NCBI GenBank assembly: GCA_964469565.1
Contig: CAYXZD010000017.1
Span: 1 to 64,000 of the forward strand
Origin: GCA-2720975 sp964469565
GTDB taxonomy: Bacteria; Planctomycetota; UBA1135; GCA-002686595
Direction: 5' to 3'
Length of the DNA stretch: 64,000 nt
Part shown: positions 25,378 to 33,483 of the stretch, piece after piece
How the letters are laid out: each line of letters opens with the position of its first letter
Position numbering within the stretch: the stretch's first letter is position 1
The notes under the pieces: generated by a model
The model's database searches: none
What the model saw: the letters and a program-made list of their open reading frames with translations, nothing else
Told to the model about the DNA's origin: nothing
Position numbers and translations under genes: made by a program

Positions 25378-26199
25378 CTATACCTGATCCAACGTCGCAT
25401 CCGTACGGCGCACACTGGTCGTCAAGTGATACGCAGCCCAGACCATCCCCCCACAGGCACCCACCAATAGGATGTAGAGCAGCCAGCGGACAAGCAGTGG
25501 TTGCTGAGAGATGTCCGTGGACAAGAGCCCTCCTCGGTTTTCCCTCTTCTGATACTGCAGCACCTTGCCACCGGATGCCGTAGTTCCCGTGGGCCGGGAA
25601 GGCGTGCCGCCGAGGGCCTCCGCACGCTGCGCAGCGCGAGCACGCTGCGCCGTTCCTGCAGGGTCAACGCGATCAGCTGCATCCTGAGAGTCCACGGGTC
25701 TCTTGACAGGGTGACCATGAATCGGCCGATGGGAGATCACGGCTTGTTCATCCCATTCGCCCTCCAACTCAAACTCAGCAGATTCCCGGGAAGGGGCGGT
25801 CGTAAGCCTGACTCCTGTATTCCCAGGGGGACTAGGATCTTCAATGCGTCCAGACGCTGTTTCCTCGAAGCCTTCGGCTGAGGCGGTATCAATACCCCGC
25901 CCCACTTCCCCATCCGTCCTCAAGCGCAATTCCACCTCGCCTAGATAGAATACGTCCCCATCACGCAGTCCGTGTGCACCCTGAAGTCGGCGACCATCCA
26001 CCCGGGTCCCATTGGAAGAGCCCAGATCCGAGAGAATCCAGCGGCCCCTGTCATCCCAATCCAAGCGCGCATGCAATCGACTCACCGAGGCTCCGCGCAC
26101 TAGAAGACCAGCCTCCTTGCCGCGGCCGAGAGTCACCGGCCCATCGATGTCATAGGTCTGACCGAGTTGGTCACCGGAGAGAATAAAAATCCGTGCCAT
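25378..26199 (-). CDS. FHA-domain protein with C-terminal membrane anchor
   Basis: A 273-residue protein. The N-terminal forkhead-associated domain (about residues 1-95) has the phosphothreonine-binding set GR at 25-26, S-R-L-H at 40-43 and NGT at 63-65. Residues 95-235 are acidic then basic and low in complexity, a likely disordered linker. A membrane helix lies near 248-268 (LLVRWLLYILLVGACGGMVW), so this is a tail-anchored cytoplasmic phospho-reader. It is the last gene of the barrel/HMA-like operon, 27 bases after the upstream stop. A possible phospho-partner is the membrane kinase at 20431, which is inference. Confidence 0.88.
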   Translation of the reverse strand: MARIFILSGDQLGQTYDIDGPVTLGRGKEAGLLVRGASVSRLHARLDWDDRGRWILSDLGSSNGTRVDGRRLQGAHGLRDGDVFYLGEVELRLRTDGEVGRGIDTASAEGFEETASGRIEDPSPPGNTGVRLTTAPSRESAEFELEGEWDEQAVISHRPIHGHPVKRPVDSQDAADRVDPAGTAQRARAAQRAEALGGTPSRPTGTTASGGKVLQYQKRENRGGLLSTDISQQPLLVRWLLYILLVGACGGMVWAAYHLTTSVRRTDATLDQV

Positions 26200-26226
26200 G
26201 GATGGGCAGAGTACCCTATCGGGGAC

Positions 26227-26760
26227 TTAGTTCGACAGGGGTGAAGAGGCGTACACATCTAAGGTGATATGCCCCTCCTCCCAGCCTGTGGCCAGCCCCT
26301 CCAATAGAACCCGGCCCGGCTCAGGAACGTCACCTATTAGCTCGAAATCCTGGCCCGTTCCCGGCATCCGCAGAACGGGAACGTCTGAGTCGCAGCCCTC
26401 ACAATGGGCGGTGAGCACATTGCCTGATGCCACAAACTGGTAAGCGGTAACCGTATACCCCGCACTGTCGGCTGTGTCCGCAATCAATGCCCAGTCAAGC
26501 ACCGCTGATTGGGCAATCGCGAAGGTCGCATATCCTTGAGTCGCATCGATATCAAAGTGAGTAGCGCCAACCTGGCGCCGCAAGGCCTTCTCCAATCCGA
26601 AGGCCTTGTCGTTTCAGATTCACGAGTCAAACAGAAACGTCACCTCTGCGAAGGCTTCTCCCGGTGCGAGAGGGGCCTCAACGGGAAAGGGAGCCTGGCA
26701 GGCGAGTACCGCGAGGCTCAAGAGTGATTGGGAGAGTGTGCGTAGGGATCGAATGTTCAT
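26227..26760 (-). CDS. Candidate double-selenocysteine HMA-like exported protein (two in-frame UGA)
   Basis: Reading from the ATG at 26760 to TAA at 26229-26227 gives 177 residues if two TGA codons (26622-26620 and 26616-26614, residues 47 and 49) are decoded. The N terminus is a signal peptide with a possible lipobox cysteine C21. Residues 39-106 follow the HMA fold without gaps: EVTFLFDS-U-I-U-NDK, then GLEKALRRQVG, ATHFDID, GYATFAI and DSAGYTVT. Compared with the classical G-M-T-C-x-x-C-x(4)-EKAL pattern, U49 falls on the first metal-binding Cys, U47 on the Met position and K52 on the second Cys. A second domain after residue 107 carries C120-x-x-C123. Coding quality continues past both UGAs and a SECIS-like hairpin follows. 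Alternative: a pseudogene with two nonsense mutations. Confidence 0.7.
26581..26608 (-). promoter_or_regulatory. Candidate bacterial SECIS hairpin
   Basis: On the mRNA strand CAAGGCCUUC (26608-26599) pairs perfectly over 10 bp with GAAGGCCUUG (26590-26581), closing the 8-nt loop GGAUUGGA (26598-26591). The loop starts 21 nt after the first in-frame UGA and 15 nt after the second, and has G in its first two positions. These are the main features of bacterial SECIS elements, which SelB reads just downstream of the UGA. No U-tract follows, so it is not a terminator. Confidence 0.65.
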
Positions 26761-26797
26761 GCTGGAAGATGAGTGAAAAAACAATAGAGGTGAATGC

Positions 26798-27718
26798 TCA
26801 AAAGCGCACGCCAACAGCAAGAAACGTACGCAGGTCAAGCCCGAGCTGTTGGCCATCAAAGTCTTGAGAAAGGGGAGTGTCCACAGAGAGCGTGAGGTCG
26901 ATCTGGGGAACTGGATGCCAACCCAAACCGATGCGGCCCAGCAATTCCCGGCCACCCGAGTTTTCCAAACGAGTCCCTCCCATACGCGAGGGTCCCGTCT
27001 CGCTCCACTGCAAGCCAACCTTGGCTGAGGCGCTTGGCCCCGGATACTTCTCATGCAGGTAACGGTAGGCCGCACTAGCTCCGATCACGAAGAAGTCCCC
27101 TCCTTCAAGATCCTGTTCACCTTCCCCGTTTGCCTTATACAAACCGAGGGCATCAAAACGGGCTCGACCCACACTGTACGTGCCGCCCACAGCTACGAAC
27201 GGGCTGAAAGCCCCGGACCCAGGCTGAAGTGACGGGGCCAAGAGAACTCCGCCCACCCGTTCGTCCGTGCCGCCCGTGGGCAGCTCAGCTCCCCCGATCA
27301 GAGAAACATTGAAGGCCCCTTGTGGAAACTCCTCACGCAGGATGCGGTACTTGGCCAGCAGCGCCACATCCCCCAGCCCGCGCGTCTGCGTGTCCGCACT
27401 CCCTGCGGTCAAACTGCGGTCCACCACAGGAATCAGCGCGGAGAGTGTGAGGTCACGGTCTATACCGTGATCCACCCCAAGGACTAAGCGGTGCTCGTTC
27501 CATTCACTGCCCGATGGGTCAGCCACCTCTCGAGTTCCTCGCCGCAGAGTGCCTTTCGACTTGTAGATATGGCTCAGGGAAATGCGCGTCCCTTGTTCAA
27601 AGAGAGTTTCTCCGGCGAACACCTCAATTCCCCCCTGTTGTGCTGCAGCTTGTTCTGTCAGTGCGCTGCCCAAGGATGCAAGTGTGACGCCCACAAACAC
27701 GAGACGGGAGTAATTCAT
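26798..27718 (-). CDS. Outer-membrane beta-barrel (transporter-like) protein
   Basis: A 306-residue protein starting at the ATG at 27718 (another ATG four codons upstream is possible) with signal peptide ending EQAAAQQ. The mature part is a succession of amphipathic strands (HRLVLGVDHGIDRDLTLSAL, GDVALLAKYRIL, AFNVSLIGGAELPTGG) and ends in aromatic residue F (FLAVGVRF), the outer-membrane assembly signal. It resembles the MetA/phenol-degradation-like transporter barrels often found next to metal-handling genes. First gene of the minus-strand set, 37 bases before the candidate selenoprotein gene. Cargo unknown. Confidence 0.75.
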   Translation of the reverse strand: MNYSRLVFVGVTLASLGSALTEQAAAQQGGIEVFAGETLFEQGTRISLSHIYKSKGTLRRGTREVADPSGSEWNEHRLVLGVDHGIDRDLTLSALIPVVDRSLTAGSADTQTRGLGDVALLAKYRILREEFPQGAFNVSLIGGAELPTGGTDERVGGVLLAPSLQPGSGAFSPFVAVGGTYSVGRARFDALGLYKANGEGEQDLEGGDFFVIGASAAYRYLHEKYPGPSASAKVGLQWSETGPSRMGGTRLENSGGRELLGRIGLGWHPVPQIDLTLSVDTPLSQDFDGQQLGLDLRTFLAVGVRF

Positions 27719-27819
27719 GGATCGCAGCATACCCTGCCTTCAGCGACCCGCGATAGGCACAGCTGCCGAGGAGCAGCTGCCTTTGGCACCACAGGATGAG
27801 CAGTTGTAGACTCTATCCC

Positions 27820-28686
27820 ATGCCTGTGTCCCATGACCGCCAGCCCACCGCCCTAGAAGTGAGGGGATTGAGGGCCGGATACCGCACGGGTTTGCTCATG
27901 CGCCCAAAGCAGGTCTTGCACGCTCTGAACCTAGATCTGTCACGCGGACAATGCCTAGGCCTCGTCGGACCCAACGGCTCTGGGAAATCCACTCTGCTAC
28001 GAGTCCTCGCAGGCGTGCAAACTCCCCAAGGCGGCCAGGTCAGGGTCCTCGGCTACGACCCCACGTCGGCCCGCGCGCGCAATGGTCTCGCCTATCTTCC
28101 AGAAGACTCCCCCTTCCCGCCGGAGCTCTCGGCCCTCTCGACCCTCGACCTGCTGGGCTCACTCAGCGGCATGCAACGCGACAAGCTGAAGCAACGGGCG
28201 CACAAACTCCTCGAACGCGTCGGCTTGACCCAACAGGCAGGCGACCCACTCCGGACCTACTCACGTGGCATGTTGCGCCGCTTCGGTTTAGCTCAGGCCT
28301 TCCTGACAGATCCTGAACTCGTCCTCCTCGACGAGCCCACCGCTGGTCTGGACGCCCCCGGGTTTTCCATCCTCGCCAAGTTCCTCGCGGACGCACGTGC
28401 AGCCGGCACGAGTGTGGTCATCGCATCGCATATCCCATCAGACTTGCTGCGGCACTGTGACCAACTCGCCGTCCTCCTCGATGGCCATCTACGAGCCTTT
28501 GGCCCCCCCCAAGACTTACTCGCCGTGGAAGGGCGTCGGCAAATCGAGCTGCAGGGTCTTCGGGACGAGAACATGGCTCAATTGGAAGAGTGGGTACGCG
28601 AGGCGGGTGGATCAGTCATCACGAACACCCATGCAACACGTCCCCTGCTCGATTTGTACGTCGAGTCTCGCCCTCAAGGAGACTAG
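27820..28686 (+). CDS. ABC transporter ATP-binding protein
   Basis: A 288-residue ABC-type ATPase of the ABC-2 exporter class. Walker A is GPNGSGKST (50-58), the signature region reads TYSRGMLRRFGLAQA rather than LSGGQ, Walker B is LVLLDEPTAGLD, and the switch histidine is in VVIASHIPSD. The ATG at 27820 is favoured over one at 27796. Two membrane or membrane-associated proteins follow in overlapping order, so this energises an export system or a membrane-remodelling complex. Substrate not evident. Confidence 0.9.
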   Translation: MPVSHDRQPTALEVRGLRAGYRTGLLMRPKQVLHALNLDLSRGQCLGLVGPNGSGKSTLLRVLAGVQTPQGGQVRVLGYDPTSARARNGLAYLPEDSPFPPELSALSTLDLLGSLSGMQRDKLKQRAHKLLERVGLTQQAGDPLRTYSRGMLRRFGLAQAFLTDPELVLLDEPTAGLDAPGFSILAKFLADARAAGTSVVIASHIPSDLLRHCDQLAVLLDGHLRAFGPPQDLLAVEGRRQIELQGLRDENMAQLEEWVREAGGSVITNTHATRPLLDLYVESRPQGD

Positions 28687-28688
28687 GG

Positions 28689-29765
28689 GTGAACTCCATT
28701 TCGAAGCGCGCCCGTTACGGGAGCCTTTTCAAACTAGCCATACGCCGCGGACTCGCTCCCGGAGGAGCAGTCATGCTCCTGGTAAGCCTGGGCATTCTTG
28801 GATGCGCAGACTGGTTGCCCAGTGCTCTCGGGCCAGACGGTGCAGGGACGCAAGACGTCGGCCGCGGCCTCGAGCGGCAAGCACTCTGGAGCTTCGGACT
28901 GTTCGCGCTCTACGGATGGACTGCTTGGCATGGGGCGAGCACCCTGCACCGCTGGCGGACTACCGATTGGGCGTGGCTCGGAGCGAGGCCGACCCACCCC
29001 TATCGAGCCTGGGTCACCGTGTGGGCTGGCGGCAGCTGCGGCCTGGGCGTATTGCTCGTCCTCATGGCCGGGGTCATTGAACTCTCAGCGGGCAAAGGTC
29101 AGTCAACTCTTGCACTCGCAAGCGATCACAACATTGAGTATGCGTTGCCCCCCGATGGCCTAATCCCACCCGGGAAGAAACTGCAGGTCACTTGGTCCCT
29201 GCCCCCACCAGGATCTGGCCAACTACGCCTGTTTCTGCGCAGCGCTCCCGGTGCCGACCCCACGACTGACGCCCAGCTTTCCGCGCACCGGGCCGGACCG
29301 GGCACGACGGTGATCCAGCGAATCGACGGCCGCCGCCCCCTCGAATTGAGTTGCCATGAAAACAGCTCCGGCCCCTTACATATCACAATCGCCAACATCG
29401 GCGGCGGCTACCTCGCCGTCGACCCTGACGATTCCCTGCAGTGGTGGAAGCCTGCTGGCATGGAAGGGCGAGTTTCGGTCGCAATGGTCTGGCGAGCCTT
29501 TTGGGGGCTGGCGGGACTCTTTGCACTGACCATGGGGTTCGGAGGGAGCCTCAGTCCGCTGGGGTCGGCGACCCTTGGACTTACCCTGATACTCGCGGCC
29601 TGTACATGGGGTTGTGAACTTCGCTATTTACCGTTGGTCGACTTGGCCCAAGTCCTCGACATCATGGCCGACCGCCGGCTACCGGCCCCCGCTCATCCTT
29701 GGTTGCCGTGGTTGAGCCTGGCTCTGGGCCTGACCAGTTGGGTCGGGATCCGGAGGGTGAACTAG
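28689..29765 (+). CDS. Multi-pass membrane protein, likely partner of the ABC ATPase
   Basis: A 358-residue membrane protein from the GTG at 28689, two bases after the ATPase stop. Membrane segments are near residues 22-40, 65-85 and 112-132, then an extracytoplasmic beta-rich domain of about 120 residues (YALPPDGLIPPGKKLQVTWS onward), then segments near 265-285, 290-310 and 335-352. This topology of paired helices around a soluble domain fits a permease-like partner of the ABC-2 ATPase, although I do not recognise the family. Confidence 0.7.
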   Translation: MNSISKRARYGSLFKLAIRRGLAPGGAVMLLVSLGILGCADWLPSALGPDGAGTQDVGRGLERQALWSFGLFALYGWTAWHGASTLHRWRTTDWAWLGARPTHPYRAWVTVWAGGSCGLGVLLVLMAGVIELSAGKGQSTLALASDHNIEYALPPDGLIPPGKKLQVTWSLPPPGSGQLRLFLRSAPGADPTTDAQLSAHRAGPGTTVIQRIDGRRPLELSCHENSSGPLHITIANIGGGYLAVDPDDSLQWWKPAGMEGRVSVAMVWRAFWGLAGLFALTMGFGGSLSPLGSATLGLTLILAACTWGCELRYLPLVDLAQVLDIMADRRLPAPAHPWLPWLSLALGLTSWVGIRRVN

Positions 29766-30367
29766 TGGGTCGGCTCCAACGTGTCCTGCTTTGGGCGGTC
29801 GTCATCGTCTGCCTGTGGCCCTGGAATCCACAGCCACCCAGCCCCGCTCGCTCCCTGAGCCAGCGGCTTCTCGGGCCAATCGCAAGTCTCGTGGCCAGTG
29901 CTGAATGGGTCCGCTTTGACTGGTATGTGCAGCGTGGGCAATTCGCGCGGGCCTATGCTGCTTCCGACCGAGCCCTTGCCATGGATCCAAGCTCCACCCA
30001 AGGCTGGACCCACTTGGCTTCTCACATGGCGTTCTTCCGAGCGAGCTCTGAAGGCGAAACGCAAGCCTCTGTCCGCAGGCAGTGGATTCATGCTGGGCTC
30101 TCCGTCCTCAAGCGGGGGGAGGCCACGGCCAGCGCACCGGGAGACCTTGCCTACTTGCGAGGGCTCATACTCGCCTGGGTAGCTGATCTGGAGAGCCTTG
30201 GCGAGCCGGCCTCCCTGTCCTGGCCCGGTGGCGCCGAACAGGCCCGACTCGCCGGGGCCGACGCGTTCCACCAAGCCGGGCTCCTCGGCAACCTAGAGGG
30301 ATACTTGGTGGAGGGTCTATTGCGTACGGGCAAGCGCCTTGAGCCGCCTGTCCGTGAGAATCAGTAG
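29765..30367 (+). CDS. Membrane-anchored TPR-like protein of unknown function
   Basis: A 200-residue protein starting at a GTG that shares one base with the preceding stop (TAGTG). An N-terminal hydrophobic segment (LLWAVVIVCLWPW) is followed by helical repeat-like sequence: VQRGQFARAYAASDRALAMD is a TPR-type helix pair. Third gene of the ABC cluster, so probably an accessory subunit. No family recognised. Confidence 0.65.
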   Translation: MGRLQRVLLWAVVIVCLWPWNPQPPSPARSLSQRLLGPIASLVASAEWVRFDWYVQRGQFARAYAASDRALAMDPSSTQGWTHLASHMAFFRASSEGETQASVRRQWIHAGLSVLKRGEATASAPGDLAYLRGLILAWVADLESLGEPASLSWPGGAEQARLAGADAFHQAGLLGNLEGYLVEGLLRTGKRLEPPVRENQ

Positions 30368-30414
30368 CACACCCCAGCCTCCCCCTTGAGTCGCTCAACA
30401 GGTAGCATACACCT

Positions 30415-31068
30415 ATGTTAGTGGCCCTAATCGCTGAGAACCTCCTCAAGAGTTTCTTTGACCGCTTTGGATACCTTGCGCCGTTTTCTTTCTTGGTCGG
30501 CGCCGGGGCAGGTTTGCCGGTCCCCGAGGAGGTCACCATGGTCGGCTCGGGTTTTCTTTTGCACCGCGGGCTTGTCGACCCATTTCCCATCATTGCCACC
30601 TGCTATGTGGCCACCCTCCTCGGAGATTCCATCCCCTTTTGGCTAGGGCGCCACTTCGGAGTGAGCGTCGCCCAACGACCCTGGGCCCGACGCATCCTCC
30701 ACCCCGAGCGCATGGTGCTCCTGCGCCAACGCTTTGATCAGCATGGGAATTGGGCCATTTTCACCTGTCGGTTCCTCCCTGGCGTGCGCATGCCCGGTTT
30801 TTTTACCGCTGGGACTGCTGGAGTGTCCTACGGCCGCTTCCTCCTCTTCGACGGCCTCGGCGCGCTGATCATGACACCCGTGTGGGTCCTCCTCGGACGG
30901 TCGTTCGGAGAGCGCATTGCAGACCTAGAAGACACGGTGACCGACCTGAATCAATACCTCGGGTTTTTTCTTGCCACGGCTTTGCTCATCCTCGCCCTGC
31001 GCGGCCTCGTGCGCAGGCGGGAGCGCCAGATCCAAGCCTTGACCCAAGAAAACGATCCCGACGAGTAG
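30415..31068 (+). CDS. DedA-family membrane protein
   Basis: A 217-residue multi-pass membrane protein of the DedA/SNARE-associated family, which includes undecaprenyl-phosphate and phospholipid translocases. The hallmark is in GAGAGLPVPEEVTMVGSGFL near residue 30 (the re-entrant glutamates) and FTCRFLPGVRMPGFFTAGTAG near residue 120 (the F-x-R-x-x-P-G-x-R motif). Four to five further hydrophobic segments and a basic C-terminal tail are seen. Likely involved in recycling of lipid carriers. The gap to the upstream gene is 47 bases. Confidence 0.9.
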   Translation: MLVALIAENLLKSFFDRFGYLAPFSFLVGAGAGLPVPEEVTMVGSGFLLHRGLVDPFPIIATCYVATLLGDSIPFWLGRHFGVSVAQRPWARRILHPERMVLLRQRFDQHGNWAIFTCRFLPGVRMPGFFTAGTAGVSYGRFLLFDGLGALIMTPVWVLLGRSFGERIADLEDTVTDLNQYLGFFLATALLILALRGLVRRRERQIQALTQENDPDE

Positions 31069-31180
31069 ACCTGCTAGGAGGTCCTATTCCCGAGTTGCGC
31101 ACACGGCTTCCCCCAAGGTCTCGTAAGGCCCAATTCAGCCTCGCCCAGAAAGCTCGACACCCCCCCGAATCGCTCACACA

Positions 31181-31269
31181 GGGGTCATGCTGACCCCATT
31201 ATGGGCCGATAACATGCCCCGTATTCCCAAAGCGAGGCTTGGGCGGTTGACCCCCCAAACCGCCTCGCT
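31181..31269 (+). promoter_or_regulatory. Two hairpins in the 330-bp leader before hppA
   Basis: The 31069-31398 gap has no convincing gene. It holds GGGGTCA-tgc-TGACCCC (31181-31197), a 7-bp hairpin with a three-base loop, and a larger structure in which GGCGGTT (31242-31248) pairs with AACCGCC (31258-31264) and AGCGA (31231-31235) with TCGCT (31265-31269) across a six-base bulge. They may form a structured leader or mark the end of the dedA transcript. No known riboswitch class was recognised. Confidence 0.4.
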
Positions 31270-31398
31270 ATCCTCTTTGGCCCCGAATCACGGGATAAGC
31301 CGTCCATTTAGAGTCTTTTTGCGCGCTGATCGGTGCGCTGCACTCCTCCTCTGAGCCTGCCCTGCCCTGCCCTGCCCCTCCGGGAGCATCCCCACGCC

Positions 31399-33471
31399 AT
31401 GAACGACAACATCTTCTATATCGCAGGAGGCGCAGCCGTCTTCGCCCTCGTCTTCGCCGTGTCCAAGTACTTCGCCATCATGAAGCGCGACACCGGCAAT
31501 GACACGATGAGGGGTATCTCCCAGCAGGTTCAAGAGGGCGCGGCTGCTTTCCTAAAAGCCGAGTACAAATGGCTCTCCGTCTTCGTCGCCGTGGTGGGCG
31601 CAGCCATCTTCATGTCCGACGCCGATCAAGGCCTCGGACCCAAGACCGCTATTGCGTTCGTCTCCGGTGCCCTGGCCTCAGCCATTGCCGGATACTTCGG
31701 CATGCACACTGCAACGCGCGCCGCCTTGCGCACGACCCAGGCAGCCACCAACAGCCTTGCGGACGCGCTTTCGGTCTCCTTCGGGTCAGGCATCGTAATG
31801 GGCATGAGCGTGGTGGGCCTCGCACTCCTCGGCGTTACTGGATTCACGATGGCCTACGCCGCCGACCTCGGCGCAAGCGGCCTTGAATACGTTCTCGGAT
31901 TCAGCTTTGGCGCCTCGTCCATCGCCTTGTTCTCACGCGTGGGTGGCGGAATCTTCACCAAAGCCGCCGACGTGGGCGCAGACCTCGTAGGCAAGGTCGA
32001 AGCCGGCATCCCCGAAGACGACCCGCGCAACCCCGGTACGATCGCCGACAACGTCGGCGACAACGTGGGTGATGTGGCCGGAATGGGTGCCGACCTCTTC
32101 GAATCCTATGTGGGATCGATCATCGCAGCCATGACTCTAGGCGCGTTTGCCTACGTGGGTGTTGAAAACGTGAACGGCATGGTGCTGCTACCCCTCGCCG
32201 TTGCCGGTGTGGGAATCATCGCTTCCATCCTTGGCACCTTCTTCGTAAAGGCCACCGATGAACACGCCCTGCACGCCGCCCTCTTCCGGGGTCTGATTGT
32301 GGCCTCCATCGCCGTTGTGGGTGCCACAGCGTGGTTGACCCTCGGTGGCGGCCTCGCCCTACCGGCGGAGCTGAAGGGTGTCGAACACAGCCTCTCCACT
32401 GGAATGGCCCTCTTGATCGCCGTTATCGCCGGTTTGTTGATTGGGGTACTGATCGGCAAGATCACCGAATACTACACCTCAACCGAGACACACCCCGTCC
32501 AGAACATTGCCAAGCAGTCCGAGACGGGTGCTGCCACGAACATCATCCACGGCCTAGCTACCGGCATGGAATCGGTCGCGCTGCCCGTATTGCTGATCTG
32601 CGTCGCCATCTTCCTCGCCAACTACATGGCGGGTGTCTACGGGGTCGCACTCGCCGCCGTCGGAATGCTCTCCACCCTTGGAATTTCCCTGGGAGTGGAC
32701 GCCTACGGGCCCGTGGCCGACAACGCAGGTGGCCTCGCCGAGATGGCCGAGTTGCCCCCTGAGGTGCGCGAGCGCACGGATGCCCTCGACGCAGTGGGTA
32801 ATACAACAGCGGCCATCGGTAAAGGCTTCGCCATTGGTTCGGCCGCACTGACGGCTCTTGCCCTGTTCAGCGCCTTCTGCAACCGGGCTGGCACCTTGGC
32901 TGGATCCGATGAGGCCCTTACCCTCAACATCAACTCAACCGAGGTCATCATCGGCCTGCTCCTCGGCGGCATCCTTCCCTTCCTGTTCAGCGCGCTCACC
33001 ATGCGCGCCGTGGGAAACGCTGCCTTCGACATGGTTGAAGAGGTCCGCCGTCAATTCCGCGAGATTCCCGGCATCATGGAAGGCACGGGCAAGCCCGATG
33101 CGGCACGTTGCGTAAAAATCTCAACGGATGGTGCACTCCGTCAGATGATTCTGCCCGGCGTAATCGCAGTGGCAGCTCCCATCGCCGTGGGCTTTTGGAA
33201 TGTCGAGGCCCTTGGAGGTCTGCTAGCCGGAGCCCTGGTAGCCGGTGTCATGATGGCAATCTTCATGTCGAATGCCGGTGGTGCTTGGGACAACGCCAAG
33301 AAATACATCGAGGGCGGCGCCCATGGTGGCAAGGGCTCTGAGCCCCACAAGGCCGCCGTAGTGGGCGACACCGTGGGTGACCCCTTCAAGGACACATCCG
33401 GCCCCTCCCTAAACATTTTGGTCAAGTTGATGACCGTGGTGGGCCTCGTGTTCCTGCCTTGGTTCTTCTAG
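31399..33471 (+). CDS. hppA: Membrane-bound ion-pumping pyrophosphatase
   Basis: Sixteen-helix membrane pyrophosphatase, 690 residues, coupling pyrophosphate hydrolysis to H+ or Na+ export. The ATG at 31399 is chosen; an upstream extension is proline/leucine-rich. The substrate-binding set DVGADLVGKVEAGIPEDDPR and NPGTIADNVGDNVGDVAGMG is intact, as is the C-terminal KKYIEGG and VVGDTVGDPFKDTSGPS. The K+-dependence position reads GNTTAAIGKGF with alanine rather than lysine, which marks the K+-dependent clade. Whether Na+ or H+ is pumped cannot be settled by eye. The rsfS frame starts just after its stop. Confidence 0.97.
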   Translation: MNDNIFYIAGGAAVFALVFAVSKYFAIMKRDTGNDTMRGISQQVQEGAAAFLKAEYKWLSVFVAVVGAAIFMSDADQGLGPKTAIAFVSGALASAIAGYFGMHTATRAALRTTQAATNSLADALSVSFGSGIVMGMSVVGLALLGVTGFTMAYAADLGASGLEYVLGFSFGASSIALFSRVGGGIFTKAADVGADLVGKVEAGIPEDDPRNPGTIADNVGDNVGDVAGMGADLFESYVGSIIAAMTLGAFAYVGVENVNGMVLLPLAVAGVGIIASILGTFFVKATDEHALHAALFRGLIVASIAVVGATAWLTLGGGLALPAELKGVEHSLSTGMALLIAVIAGLLIGVLIGKITEYYTSTETHPVQNIAKQSETGAATNIIHGLATGMESVALPVLLICVAIFLANYMAGVYGVALAAVGMLSTLGISLGVDAYGPVADNAGGLAEMAELPPEVRERTDALDAVGNTTAAIGKGFAIGSAALTALALFSAFCNRAGTLAGSDEALTLNINSTEVIIGLLLGGILPFLFSALTMRAVGNAAFDMVEEVRRQFREIPGIMEGTGKPDAARCVKISTDGALRQMILPGVIAVAAPIAVGFWNVEALGGLLAGALVAGVMMAIFMSNAGGAWDNAKKYIEGGAHGGKGSEPHKAAVVGDTVGDPFKDTSGPSLNILVKLMTVVGLVFLPWFF

Positions 33472-33483
33472 GGACGAACGACC

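Noticed and set aside
26581..26622. Hairpin after the UGAs as a transcription terminator and UGA as a true stop giving a 46-residue protein
   Set aside because: No U-tract follows, and the sequence after the stops continues the HMA-like fold in the same frame to a TAA.
26614..26622. Genome-wide reassignment of UGA to an amino acid
   Set aside because: Many genes here end in TGA at the expected family length, for example the kinase gene, rph and scoA, so UGA is a stop in general.
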